Of a stretch of 64,000 nt of DNA, positions 56,001-64,000 are shown piece by piece. The position numbers and the translations under genes were made by a program. Origin of the DNA: Salminus brasiliensis (taxonomy: Eukaryota; Chordata; Actinopteri; Characiformes; Bryconidae); assembly GCF_030463535.1 (NCBI RefSeq), contig NC_132879.1, forward strand, positions 46,876,094 to 46,940,093. The letters run 5' to 3'. Position 1 is the first letter of the stretch, and every line of letters starts with the position of its first letter. Below the pieces are notes generated by a model. That model was given only the letters and a program-made list of their open reading frames with translations. It was not told the origin of the DNA and searched no databases.

Positions 56001-59000
56001 ACTACATAAAAAATATTACTTTCCCCAACTGTCCCCTACTACATGTTGTTGATGGTGTGATTTTAAAGTTGCTAAATGTTTATTGGTTATTCATTCATTG
56101 GTTATTAACGATGCGTATTCAATACTGATTTAACCATTTCTTTCCGACAGACTTCCGTCGTAAGGACTTTGATGGGTTTGTGATGCATGTCCAGGCTCTG
56201 ACCATTTGGGTGGGAGTGCTTTCCCTGACTTGGGAAGCAGTAGCCACTATGCTTAAGTAAGATCTGTTTGGTTTATTTTTCTGGTTTTATTAACAGTTAG
56301 TGAGAATGTTACCAAGTCATTGCGAATGTTCTCTGTTGCAGATGTGTGTGTGCCCGAGGCATCCTGAACAAGCTCTTGGCTCTCGTTCAGTGGGCCATCT
56401 TCACTGCTGCTACTGTGGGTGTATTTGCCCTCAGTCTAGTAAGTAGCCACATGAAAAGATTCAGTTATGTCTGACCCACTTTATGCAGAAGAGTAGAGCC
56501 GGCCTGGATGCCTTTTTACAGGCTTCGAAAAGTATTTGCTATTTCCAAACAAGATCTGGAATAAAGTTCCATGCTAGAATGATTTCCTAAGCGCTCCTTT
56601 TTAATTTAATTTAATTAATTTATTTATTTATTTTATAAAAGCTCTGTAGAGATTCCATCACATCACCCACCCCACCTCCTTTTTCTTAAAACCTTTAAAC
56701 TATTTTTAATAGAATGAAATCAGCTCATAAAATAGTATCAACATGTGTTCTGTGACTTTTACACACTTAAATACAGCTGGTCTTCAGCATAAATATGGAG
56801 ATCTCTGGAGATCTACTTTTAAAGCTTTTACGTAGTTGCACTCTGAACTGGGGTATTGTGCATGAATTAATAAGGGCATTCAGCTAAATCATCTGTAATA
56901 TATTAATTTGTAACATTTTCTGTGATGACTAGTGTCCTATATCGAGCCATTTGCTGATGAACTGTTTTGTAGTTGAGGCTCATGTGTTGCCCCTCCCTCC
57001 CAAATCTTTCAAAATACTAAATGGAGATTGAATATCAATGTACTGAGTACTTGAGCATTACGATTTTTTGGGGGGCAGTGTTTTTACTTATTTGTTTTCT
57101 AAATAGAAACATTACAAAAAACGGTAGAATGGGACATCTTTGGTTATTTGGGAGTATAATTTAATATATTACAGTACTGTAAGCAAGACAATGTGTAGTA
57201 TTAAAATTTAAGAAGCTGACCGTAGAGAACAGTCCAACACTGCTATCAGTCGATCAAGGTTGACGCAACACTAAATAAACCACTGTCTGCCACCAATCTT
57301 TAAATGTACTGCAGAACATGGCGATACTCTCAATATATATTTTTTTTACAGCCCCATTGGTAATTATAGAAGTCTGATTTGTCTACAAAGTAGGGTTTAT
57401 TTATTCATTATTTTGATTAAGGCTTTGTATCCACAGTAACCTGTGCTCTAATAGTTTCAAGTGCAAAAATAAACTGATATGTAGCTCTAGAACTGATACT
57501 CATGATCATTCTACCGAGGTGCCATATTAAGGATGTTTTCTGCTGATTATTGTGGAGACACCTTATCTACCAATCTTTCAGAACGGACAGTCAGACAGAT
57601 GTTCTATTTTCTCACAAACATTATCCCTCATATTCAGTGTCACTTATTTGGCTGTCTGTCTTTTACCTTGAGGTTCCATACACTGCCGTGGTAGGCCCGC
57701 CTGGCAAAATTTTCCCAGAGGTGAGGAAGGCTTACAGCGCTGTGGAGAACTATCAGCTGGTTGCAGCGTATGGCATCCAACACAGAATGGTCCCTCCCGC
57801 AGGACGGCCTGAGCTCATCATCGAAGGCAGCGCGGATAAGAAGTCGTGGACGGTAAGGGAGACATTGAATGAGGATGGTACAATGTCCTGTAATGCACTG
57901 TAACGACAACAAGCATCCTGTGCTGTGGAATTCTAGTGCTAGGCTGTGTGGGTTTGAGTGCAATAAAACATTTTTTTAATAATCATAACAGCACCTGTAA
58001 CTCTGTGTAGATGAGACCTGGGGACAATCCAAGCGCTGGTTAGGTTCTCTAGGGCTTAAAAGAGAGATTATGGATTAATACATTATCATCTGTGTCATTG
58101 TTTATAGTCTTTATGAATGGGCATTTATACCCAGCAAAGACCGAAGTATGCTTCCAGTGAGGCCCAATCAGAATAAAACGCAGTGGAAAGTCATGAAAAG
58201 AAGAAAAGCTCTCCTGCAATATTGTCTCCAAGCAAAGCTTTAAACTAGTTTAATTCCAGCCACATGGGGTGTGGGTGTGTGGGTGTGTCAAATACTGTTT
58301 AAACTGTGATAAACCAATGTAGTACAATTGGAGAACAAGCATAAAAAAGATTTATAAACTTGCACAGTAGATAAACTGAATTGGTATTTCATGCTCCTGG
58401 GCTCCCCCTACAGTTGGGAAGAAGAATGCACTTGCATTGCATTTCGGGAGTTTTGAGAGATACAGTTAAGCTGTTCACGTAAGCATTTTCCGGACTTCTT
58501 CTCCAGAGTTACACAGTGCAGTAGCAGTGTGCTGAGCCCTGAGTAGTAAATACACTGTTCTCCCTAACTGCCCACTTAACCCTGCTCAAACCAGTGCTAA
58601 AACTGACTTGATTCCACTTCATCACGTTTAGCCTTTTCGTCTTAAACACGATTCACAGCACTGAGTTATTTGTGTGTAATTTTAACTTCACGTAGGCATG
58701 AGAGAACATAAAAATCACACTGTATCCTGCTCTGCCTTTCAGGAAACTGCCTTTGCCAATGTTTTGGGTTTTTTTTTGTGTTATGCACACACTCTGTCTT
58801 CCTGTCCCACTGCAGGAACTGAGCTTCAGTTACAAGCCGGAGAGTCTGAGCGAAGTTCCTCCAGTTGTTGGGCCCTACCAGCCTCGGCTAGACTGGCTGC
58901 TGTGGGAGGCTGCTCGCGGGGAACATGACCAAAACCCCTGGTTTACAGGTCTAATGCACCGTCTGCTGCAGGGCAAACGGGATGGTAAGCTGTGTTTGAA

Positions 59001-60710
59001 TAGGTGTAATTTACTAGGGGTGTGAAAATGCATATGCACAAATGCATGGTTGACTCATCAATCTGAATGTGACGATTCGACTGCATCCCTTTTGGAATCG
59101 ATTATAATTGCATTCAGTAAGTTTACATTTTGTCTGTCTCTGTTCTATTGTAGTGGTGAGTCTGCTGCAGGTGGATGAAGCTCAGTACCCTTTTAGCCAA
59201 ACACCTCCAGCTTTCATTAGAGCAAAGGTTTACCACTACCACTTTACCCAGACCACTGAGGATGGGTGAGTAGTATTTTTACACAATAACTTGTTTTGAT
59301 ACATAAATATTTAGATTCCTTATCTCACACACACATTATGGTACAACACAAGGTTCTAGTAATGTCAAGTAATGGATATAAACAATGTGTGTTGACTGAA
59401 AAATGCTTAATGTTCTTTAACTGTCTATTTATATATTTATTTTTTAGCACCCAGTTTTGACTCCAATTATTATACACTTCCAAATCCCACTGAGTAGCTA
59501 GCATTCTCCCCATCAGTCCTGGGGGGGATGAAGGCCTGCATTTTCTTTCTCAGTCACATGAAGCCAGTCAACTGCTTGTTTTTGAACTGTTGCTAACACA
59601 GTATCATGTTTATGTGACTAACCACAAATTTAATATCGCTAGCAGCCTAACATATTTTTAGGATTGAAATAAATAACTTGAAATGCCGTCTGACAACGAA
59701 AACATACAAAGGAGAAAGTGGAGGACAGCACCAGTGCAAAGACATTCACTGCTTGAACAATGAGCACACACTTTCTGGAGCACCTGTATAGAACACAATG
59801 TGTAGTTGCAGCTATAGACATATGATAAAGACCATTACTGCTGGGCTGTACATTACTGAAACATTTTATAAACCTGCTGCCTGTCATTTTTACACTTATA
59901 GTTGCTTTGTTCTGGTCAGAGTCCGTTAAAGAGGTTGTAAACTTGGTCAGTTTCCACCTGGTTTGGTTTGTTTTCACACAGGGAAAAATTCGGATGCGTC
60001 ACAACAAACCACATGAGAATAATGTCTCCGCTTATTGGTCCGACCTGTCTGGGGCAGGAGCAAAAAAGTAAATACAGAAAGAAGGTGCTGTGTTCTGGAC
60101 TAGTGCATATTTATGTGTAATTTACCAAGGAGTAAGGTCAGAGGTGGCATCTGTTCATAGCTGTAGTAGCTAATTATCTGGGCAACATACCAGGTTCACA
60201 CCCGGCTAAGGGAGACGTTTAGCTCAAACTGATTTAGTACACCTGATGGTTAGGTTGGATCGAGGTCAGATCACATTCTCACGACTTGCAAACAGATCCA
60301 GAGTCTGTTTGGGACCAGACCGAGACCACCTCTGCTCAAGGGTTTCGGTGTGGTTGTTTTGGTCCGCATTGGAGTGTGATTACTGTATTCACACCTGCCC
60401 AGACAAAATTCAGACACATGACAAACTAGTCATGCTCTTCCACATCTCTGATGGGTGATATCAAAATTTTGCAATTGTGTTGTGTGCCTCTGACAGGACT
60501 CATCCGCAGGCCTGGTGGAAAAGGCAGTATGTGAGGGAGTTCTTTCCTGTAGTGCAGTTGGGTGACTCTACACTTGAGGGGCTGCTGAGTGAGGCTGGAC
60601 TGAAGGTAACATAGGCTCTTGATGGTTCTCAGTACTAATCTGACTGGGATGTTCTATTGGTTTAAGTACAGGTGTAGGTTGCTTTTATTTATATACAGGA
60701 ATTTGATTGA

Positions 60711-60795
<85 letters not shown>

Positions 60796-61309
60796 CAGTG
60801 TTTCATGATTAATTGACCAGTAGGAGTCCTCCAAAATATTTTGTGTTCCTGTAAAGCTGTCTTTTTGCAAGTGCACAGGTTTTGTGTGACTGCAACAATA
60901 TATGTCTGTTATATATTTTTTATGTCAAATTGCTGAGAATGTGTGTGTCTGTGTGTTTTTCTGCATCTAGGAGAAATTCCCAGTTCAGCCTAGCTCAGAC
61001 ACACCTGTATCCCAGGCCCTGAGTGTCCTGCGGGGGCAAGTGAGGGGAATTTCTGGGCCCTTGGTACTTTTAACCCTGTTTGCCACTGTGGCCTCCATCT
61101 TGCTCCTGAAAGCCCTTTTCTCTCGGACCCACACCCCTAAGGGCCCGAGGTCAAAACCTGCTGCCTCTGAGCACAAGAGTAAGAAACCTAAAGAGGCCGC
61201 TGAGGCCTCTGAGAAAAGCCGTGCGTCTCACAATCGAGGAGGAAAGAAGGACAACTCCGAAGAGAGGAAGCTGGACTCCTCGGACAGAAGCCCCCGCAAG
61301 AGAAAGTGA
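46581..61309 (+). CDS. lmf2: lmf2, complete, 14 exons (gene-level entry)
   Basis: Lipase maturation factor 2, a multi-pass ER membrane protein of the LMF family. LMF1 is needed for folding of lipoprotein, hepatic and endothelial lipases; the role of LMF2 is less clear. Exons: 46581-46674, 51552-51805, 52259-52287, 53173-53366, 53565-53746, 54707-54836, 55044-55178, 56151-56256, 56342-56438, 57673-57852, 58816-58984, 59154-59265, 60497-60605, 60971-61309. They total 2130 nt, 709 residues plus stop, close to human LMF2 (about 707). All introns are GT-AG and the frame stays open. Landmarks: [12 protein letters not shown] near the N-terminus, [80 protein letters not shown]-terminal helix precedes a Lys/Arg-rich tail ending RKRK. 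The ATG at 46581 has a purine at -3 and G at +4. Teleosts may carry two co-orthologues (a/b); I cannot say which this is. Confidence 0.94.
47385..48135. repeat. Repeated 'gttaagaaggc...ttttggagatg' module
   Basis: The pattern cttccattgaaagttaagaa then agccattttggagatgcaac (47430-47510) recurs as cttccatagaaagtgaggaa then attttggagatcggtc (47717-47758) and ctctattcaaagttaagagc then ccattttggagatgcatg (49131-49194). Dispersed or locally duplicated; family unknown. Confidence 0.6.
48640..48800. repeat. Fish-wide 'gtttcctcccac' repeat
   Basis: gtgctctggtttcctcccac, aattggctatgctaaattgc, ccctatgatggactagcgtt: recognised as a very common teleost interspersed module. Confidence 0.65.
49193..49220. 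repeat. (TTG)n microsatellite
   Basis: About nine TTG units; a second such run lies at 50838-50864. Confidence 0.95.
49927..50070. mobile_element. Partial hAT-like element related to 3548-3915
   Basis: gtgatgcaccgatccgatat, gatatcggtcccgatattaa, aaaattagctggatcgggga and cttttactttaatttgttgg match the reverse complement of the element in tmtc1. The other end is not found. Confidence 0.7.
51117..51443. mobile_element. Non-autonomous hAT-like element related to 2700-3045
   Basis: Left end TAGGGCTGGGCTACATGAC; right end ATATCGCCCAGCTCTA. The inner aagcatattgaggatatca is the reverse complement of a segment in the 2700 copy. Flanks ATTGTTTA and GTTGTTCA agree at 6 of 8, compatible with a decayed 8-bp duplication. 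Confidence 0.75.
51552..51805 (+). CDS. lmf2: lmf2 exon 2
   Basis: Acceptor atccag after a 4.9 kb intron, donor gtgagt. 254 nt: a loop ([20 protein letters not shown]), then two hydrophobic segments ([20 protein letters not shown] and [14 protein letters not shown]). Matches the human stretch LELLSLLGALVALGALLLSP. Confidence 0.93.
52259..52287 (+). CDS. lmf2: lmf2 exon 3 (29-nt micro-exon)
   Basis: Acceptor attaatag, donor gtaagt. Only 29 nt, encoding VGGDFLHSE and part of Trp. Required to join exon 2 to exon 4 in frame; human has VGQVFLYFQW at the same place. Confidence 0.9.
52288..53172. other. lmf2 intron 3
   Basis: AT-rich, no exon and no repeat family recognised. Confidence 0.6.
53173..53366 (+). 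CDS. lmf2: lmf2 exon 4
   Basis: Acceptor tcttacag, donor gtgtgt. Encodes [20 protein letters not shown] and [20 protein letters not shown], ending [12 protein letters not shown]. This is the most conserved LMF region. Confidence 0.96.
53565..53746 (+). CDS. lmf2: lmf2 exon 5
   Basis: Acceptor tttacag, donor gtaagt. Encodes [33 protein letters not shown] and [20 protein letters not shown]; human has HYETQCLPTPAAWFAHHLP and FFAPIRRLRLAAFY. Confidence 0.95.
53747..54706. other. lmf2 intron 5
   Basis: No exon. gtgggtgtgtctggtagttt and tgcatgcctcctccaacaca near 53970 and 54535 look like fragments of a fish interspersed repeat; family not identified. Confidence 0.5.
54707..54836 (+). CDS. lmf2: lmf2 exon 6 (divergent membrane segment)
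   Basis: Acceptor ccttctag, donor gtatgc. Encodes [20 protein letters not shown] and [15 protein letters not shown], then a Lys-rich linker. Where human LMF2 has TGNYNFFNLLT this protein has [11 protein letters not shown], although the flanks (LLQ, LLDD) align. Confidence 0.9.
55044..55178 (+). CDS. lmf2: lmf2 exon 7
   Basis: Acceptor ctttcag, donor gtgagt. Contains a membrane helix ([20 protein letters not shown]) and the segment [15 protein letters not shown], equivalent to human GLEVDWQQRTIHSRT. Confidence 0.93.
55179..56150. other. lmf2 intron 7
   Basis: AT-rich; nothing recognised. Confidence 0.6.
56151..56256 (+). CDS. lmf2: lmf2 exon 8
   Basis: Acceptor tccgacag, donor gtaaga. Encodes [20 protein letters not shown] and [15 protein letters not shown], partly membrane-embedded. 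Confidence 0.92.
56342..56438 (+). CDS. lmf2: lmf2 exon 9
   Basis: Acceptor ctgttgcag, donor gtaagt. Encodes [20 protein letters not shown] followed by the rest of a membrane helix (TVGVFALSL). Confidence 0.92.
56439..57672. other. lmf2 intron 9
   Basis: AT-rich; nothing recognised apart from short ATTT runs near 56605. Confidence 0.6.
57673..57852 (+). CDS. lmf2: lmf2 exon 10
   Basis: Acceptor taccttgag, donor gtaagg. 60 codons: [32 protein letters not shown] and [17 protein letters not shown]. Matches human HLQLANSYGLFRRM and GRPEVVLEGSYDGHHWT in the lumenal C-terminal domain. Confidence 0.96.
58380..58600. repeat. Dispersed repeat related to 5470-6080
   Basis: ctcctgggctccccctacag, ccagagttacacagtgcagt and gagccctgagtag match the tmtc1 intron copies. 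Lies in lmf2 intron 10. Confidence 0.65.
58816..58984 (+). CDS. lmf2: lmf2 exon 11
   Basis: Acceptor cactgcag, donor gtaagc. Encodes [40 protein letters not shown] and [14 protein letters not shown]; human has HQPRLDWQMWFAA and SPWFTSLVLRLLQGK. Confidence 0.97.
59154..59265 (+). CDS. lmf2: lmf2 exon 12
   Basis: Acceptor tattgtag, donor gtgagt. Encodes [20 protein letters not shown] and [18 protein letters not shown]; human has [20 protein letters not shown]. Confidence 0.95.
59266..60496. other. lmf2 intron 12
   Basis: No exon; nothing recognised with confidence. G8 run near 59521. Confidence 0.6.
60497..60605 (+). CDS. lmf2: lmf2 exon 13
   Basis: Acceptor tctgacag, donor gtaaca. Encodes [20 protein letters not shown] and [15 protein letters not shown]; human has [20 protein letters not shown] and TLETLLRQFGLQ. 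Confidence 0.97.
60713..60794. repeat. (GT)41 microsatellite
   Basis: 82 uninterrupted bases of GT in the last lmf2 intron, the longest simple repeat of this type here. Confidence 0.97.
60971..61309 (+). CDS. lmf2: lmf2 terminal exon
   Basis: Acceptor tgcatctag, stop TGA at 61307-61309. Encodes an amphipathic stretch, a final membrane helix ([20 protein letters not shown]) and a cytosolic Lys/Arg/Ser-rich tail ending RSPRKRK. The basic tail resembles the human one in character, not in sequence. Confidence 0.95.
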   Translation, partial: EKFPVQPSSDTPVSQALSVLRGQVRGISGPLVLLTLFATVASILLLKALFSRTHTPKGPRSKPAASEHKSKKPKEAAEASEKSRASHNRGGKKDNSEERKLDSSDRSPRKRK

Positions 61310-62160
61310 GCTCCAACAGCCGCAATTCACCACTCTCTTTCTCAGGAAAAAAGACACGAGGGAAGATCTTGCTCTCGTGTATTTGTTTATCTAATGCCAC
61401 AGTTGCCATCCAGTCCTTACATTCATTTAAATTACGTTCCTAATCACCCTTCTGTGGTCCCCAAAGTTACTTTGCTCTGCCCACCACAGGCTTTACATCA
61501 CTCTCTGTCTGACAGTTTAGACCTGTTCCTCAGCGATAAAATGTGCTGGGGCTCTTAAATGATTTCTTATCTTAGGAAAATTGTTACACATGTCTTTGTA
61601 GTGGTTCAGAGACTGAGCCATTGATGTCTTCTTACCATGTTTAAGTTACATGTATCATCAGAAATAGCTTGTAATCAAGTGTAAAAGCACTTTTCTGTTT
61701 CTACTAAGGTTTTGTGTAACAAGTGTCCCATAAATGAATGTTGAGATGTATAATTTTGTCCCACATTGTAAACGGTTGACAACTATAAAAGTGTGATTTC
61801 ATAACCAAGTGTTTTTCATTGAATATGTGCTTGCTTCTTCAGCTTGTGATCAAAACTTACTAAATTATTCATTTCAGACTTTAATAATTTGAGATGTCGG
61901 AATCATGTCCAAGTGTGCTTGAGATTTTGAGAATCTTCTAATCGCCACTAGATGGCAGTATAAGTGTAGCGGGCTTAGGGGCTTATAAGAAGGAGATCAA
62001 ACATGCTGTTTAGTCATGCCACTTGTGAGTTTTTGAAGAAATGATTAGTTTGACCCCTGGGAGGGGCCGTACCCCCAGTCCAGTTTATTGCCCCCCTTGG
62101 AGGCAATTCCTTTCATAGTGCAGATACGAGTGATTCCATAAACAGGCATAATTCACAACC
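61310..62160 (+). other. Probable lmf2 3' UTR and flank
   Basis: Unique-looking AT-rich sequence after the lmf2 stop. I see no clear canonical AATAAA within the first 700 bases, only variants such as the cataaa near 61731. The mRNA end is therefore not placed. Confidence 0.35.
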
Positions 62161-62165
62161 GAAAT

Positions 62166-62690
62166 AATTCATGATCAGCCATAACATACCACTGACAAAT
62201 GACATGAATAACACTGATTATGTGGTTACCATGGCACTTGCCAAGGGGAAGGATATACATATTAGGGAGTAAGTGAACGGTCTGTTCTTGAAGTTGATGT
62301 GTTGGAAGCCGGAAAAATGGGCAAGTGAAAAGCTCTGCACCACTTTGACAAGATACAAATTGTGAAGGCCAGACTATTGGGCCAGAGCATCCTCAAACCA
62401 TCAGGCTTTAGTCTTGTGGGGTGTTCCTGGTATGCAGTGGTTAGTACATACCAAAAGTGGTACAAGGAAAGACAACCCGTGTTGAATCCGCAACCAGGTC
62501 ATGGACACTTAAAGCTCACTCATGAGATCTGTGGAGGCCCTACCTTACAACGTACAGGATCTCAGAGGAATCTGCTGCTAATGTCTTCATGCCAAGTACC
62601 ATAGGATGCCAATACAGGTCCTGTGGTGTCCAAGCCTTAATGGGTCAGAGCTGTTTCAGTGGCACATGGGTCGGCTGATTGGTGTGACGA
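62166..62690 (+). mobile_element. Internally deleted Tc1-like element, second copy
   Basis: Starts gatcagccataacatacca, then gatgtgttggaagccggaaa, cttgtggggtgttcctggta, tctgctgctaatgtcttcat and tgccaagtaccataggatgc. Same family as 28745-29560 with a different internal deletion; right inverted end not found. Confidence 0.75.
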
Positions 62691-62699
62691 GGCCAGAGT

Positions 62700-63680
62700 G
62701 TTACAGTATCATCTCAGAATAAGAGAACTAAACAAGGAGTGCTTTTTTAAACTGCAGTGTGGGGAATGAGTATGTAAATGACAGGAAACAAATCTTGCAT
62801 GTCCTGTATCTACACCCAGATGGAAGTAGAGAGGCGAGACAGTACAGTGGGTGGTACTGGCAATTTATAATTAAGTAAATGATGGGGTCAGCAGCCTTTC
62901 CAGATCAACAGATAAAACAATTATGAAGTGAAATGAAGATGATGTGAAACTGCTTAAAATCCTCAATTATTACCTTCCTGTATAACAGAACATCTGTGGA
63001 AACTTGGCAGGTAACTCTGGATGGAATAGAAATGTGTTAGAACAAGGCATCTGTCACCTAACCTGAATTTTAAGCAGTTTTAAAAGGAAAAGGGATTTTT
63101 TGGCAAGAGTATGGCAACCCCCTCCCCTTTCAATGGAGGCCTATTCGTTTTTATGTCATGTTCACTTAACTTCACCCCAGAGAAACGTCCTTATCTGTTG
63201 GTAAGATAATCTAAAAAGGCTTTTTGACAAAGATAAGTGAAAGCTATAATCAGATTAGAGACTACAGGCCATGTCCCTTAATGCTATGTGACACTGACAG
63301 CGAAGTGAGCACCACCAGCATCTACAACGCCCCCCTTTACACACTTCATACGTAATATTAGTGTCTCTTAAACACATCATAAATCAGAGAAACTAAGCCC
63401 TACAGGATTAAACTGAAATTCCTCTTCTACCAGATTTCCTATTTAGGACAAGAGCGAGAACTAGGGTTAGACTTGTGTGCGATATTTGGTGTTAAAGATT
63501 AGAAACTCCATATTTCATACGAAAAAATATATTTTCCAAAACCATTTTCCACTTTCCACAGGCTGCTGAAGAGTTTTGAACCTCCCAACTCTCCAATCTG
63601 TGTACAGATTAATATTTCATCATTTTTGAGGAGTTTAAGCACTGGTAATGAGCGTCTCTCAGAATTTTTCACCCTGACTG
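62700..63680. other. Intergenic, nothing recognised
   Basis: AT-rich sequence with no coding similarity or clear repeat. Confidence 0.5.
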
Positions 63681-63689
63681 GTTTTTTTT

Positions 63690-64000
63690 TTCGAACCGGT
63701 TCTAAACCGGTAGAGCCGATTCAGTACCGACACGGAGTCGCGCTCATTTGTAGCTCATCAGCATACGAGTCGTTGACCGAACGGTCTAAAAGAATCGGTT
63801 CGCTAAACCGAATCGAGCCTCCCATCGCTATTAGTCATGTCCATCTCCTTCAGCAAACACACACACGCGCGCGCGCACACGAACGCACGCACACACACAC
63901 ACACACACGTTGTGTGTCTGACGTTTGAAGCGGCGCCTTGAGGCAGAAACTCGGTGGAGCTCGCGCTGCGCTCGCGCCACGTTCCGGCCCGCTTGGCTTC
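63690..64000. promoter_or_regulatory. CpG-rich right edge, possible promoter of a gene beyond the window
   Basis: cgaaccggttctaaaccggt, palindromic GAACCG motifs, a (CA)n(CG)n run at 63857-63908, and a CpG-dense segment from 63920 to the end (tcgcgctgcgctcgcgccac). The composition contrasts with the AT-rich DNA to its left. No exon can be named. Confidence 0.4.

Overview
This is vertebrate nuclear DNA. The codon and intron structure, the proteins and the dense Tc1/mariner, hAT-like and tRNA-SINE debris all point to a ray-finned fish, probably a teleost. I cannot fix the species. There are no operons, phage or CRISPR. Almost all coding content belongs to two multi-exon genes on the + strand, which I rebuilt exon by exon from splice sites, reading-frame continuity and recalled human orthologue sequence.

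Gene 1, about 1267-38098, is tmtc1 (transmembrane and TPR repeat-containing protein 1, a cadherin O-mannosyltransferase family member of the ER membrane). The first exon(s), with the start codon, lie left of the window. I place 18 exons that splice in one open frame and encode the C-terminal 709 residues plus stop: the later transmembrane/DUF1736 part, then about eleven TPR units. The introns are large (up to 11.9 kb) and full of transposon relics. Four consecutive introns in the TPR half are packed with C/T repeats, including a roughly 1.36 kb pyrimidine tract.

The interval from 38099 to about 46530 is the tmtc1 3' UTR followed by gene-free DNA with several copies of one MITE family and a decayed Tc1 transposase.

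Gene 2, 46581-61309, is lmf2 (lipase maturation factor 2, an ER multi-pass protein). It is complete: 14 exons, 709 residues plus stop, against about 707 in human. It has a CpG-rich first exon, a 29-nt micro-exon and a lysine/arginine-rich C-terminal tail. The equal length of the two reconstructions (both 2130 nt) is a coincidence that I rechecked by summing the exons.

From 61310 to the end there is 3' UTR, another Tc1-derived copy, and a GC-rich CpG segment at the right edge that may be the promoter of a gene outside the window.

I found no convincing new biological system. The points most worth a second look are the tmtc1-lmf2 linkage, a GC-AG intron in tmtc1, an unusual segment in LMF2 exon 6, a 413-bp insertion with a 13-bp target duplication that copies a segment 1.8 kb away, and the pyrimidine-rich intron cluster. 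All repeat-family names are from motif recognition, not database search.
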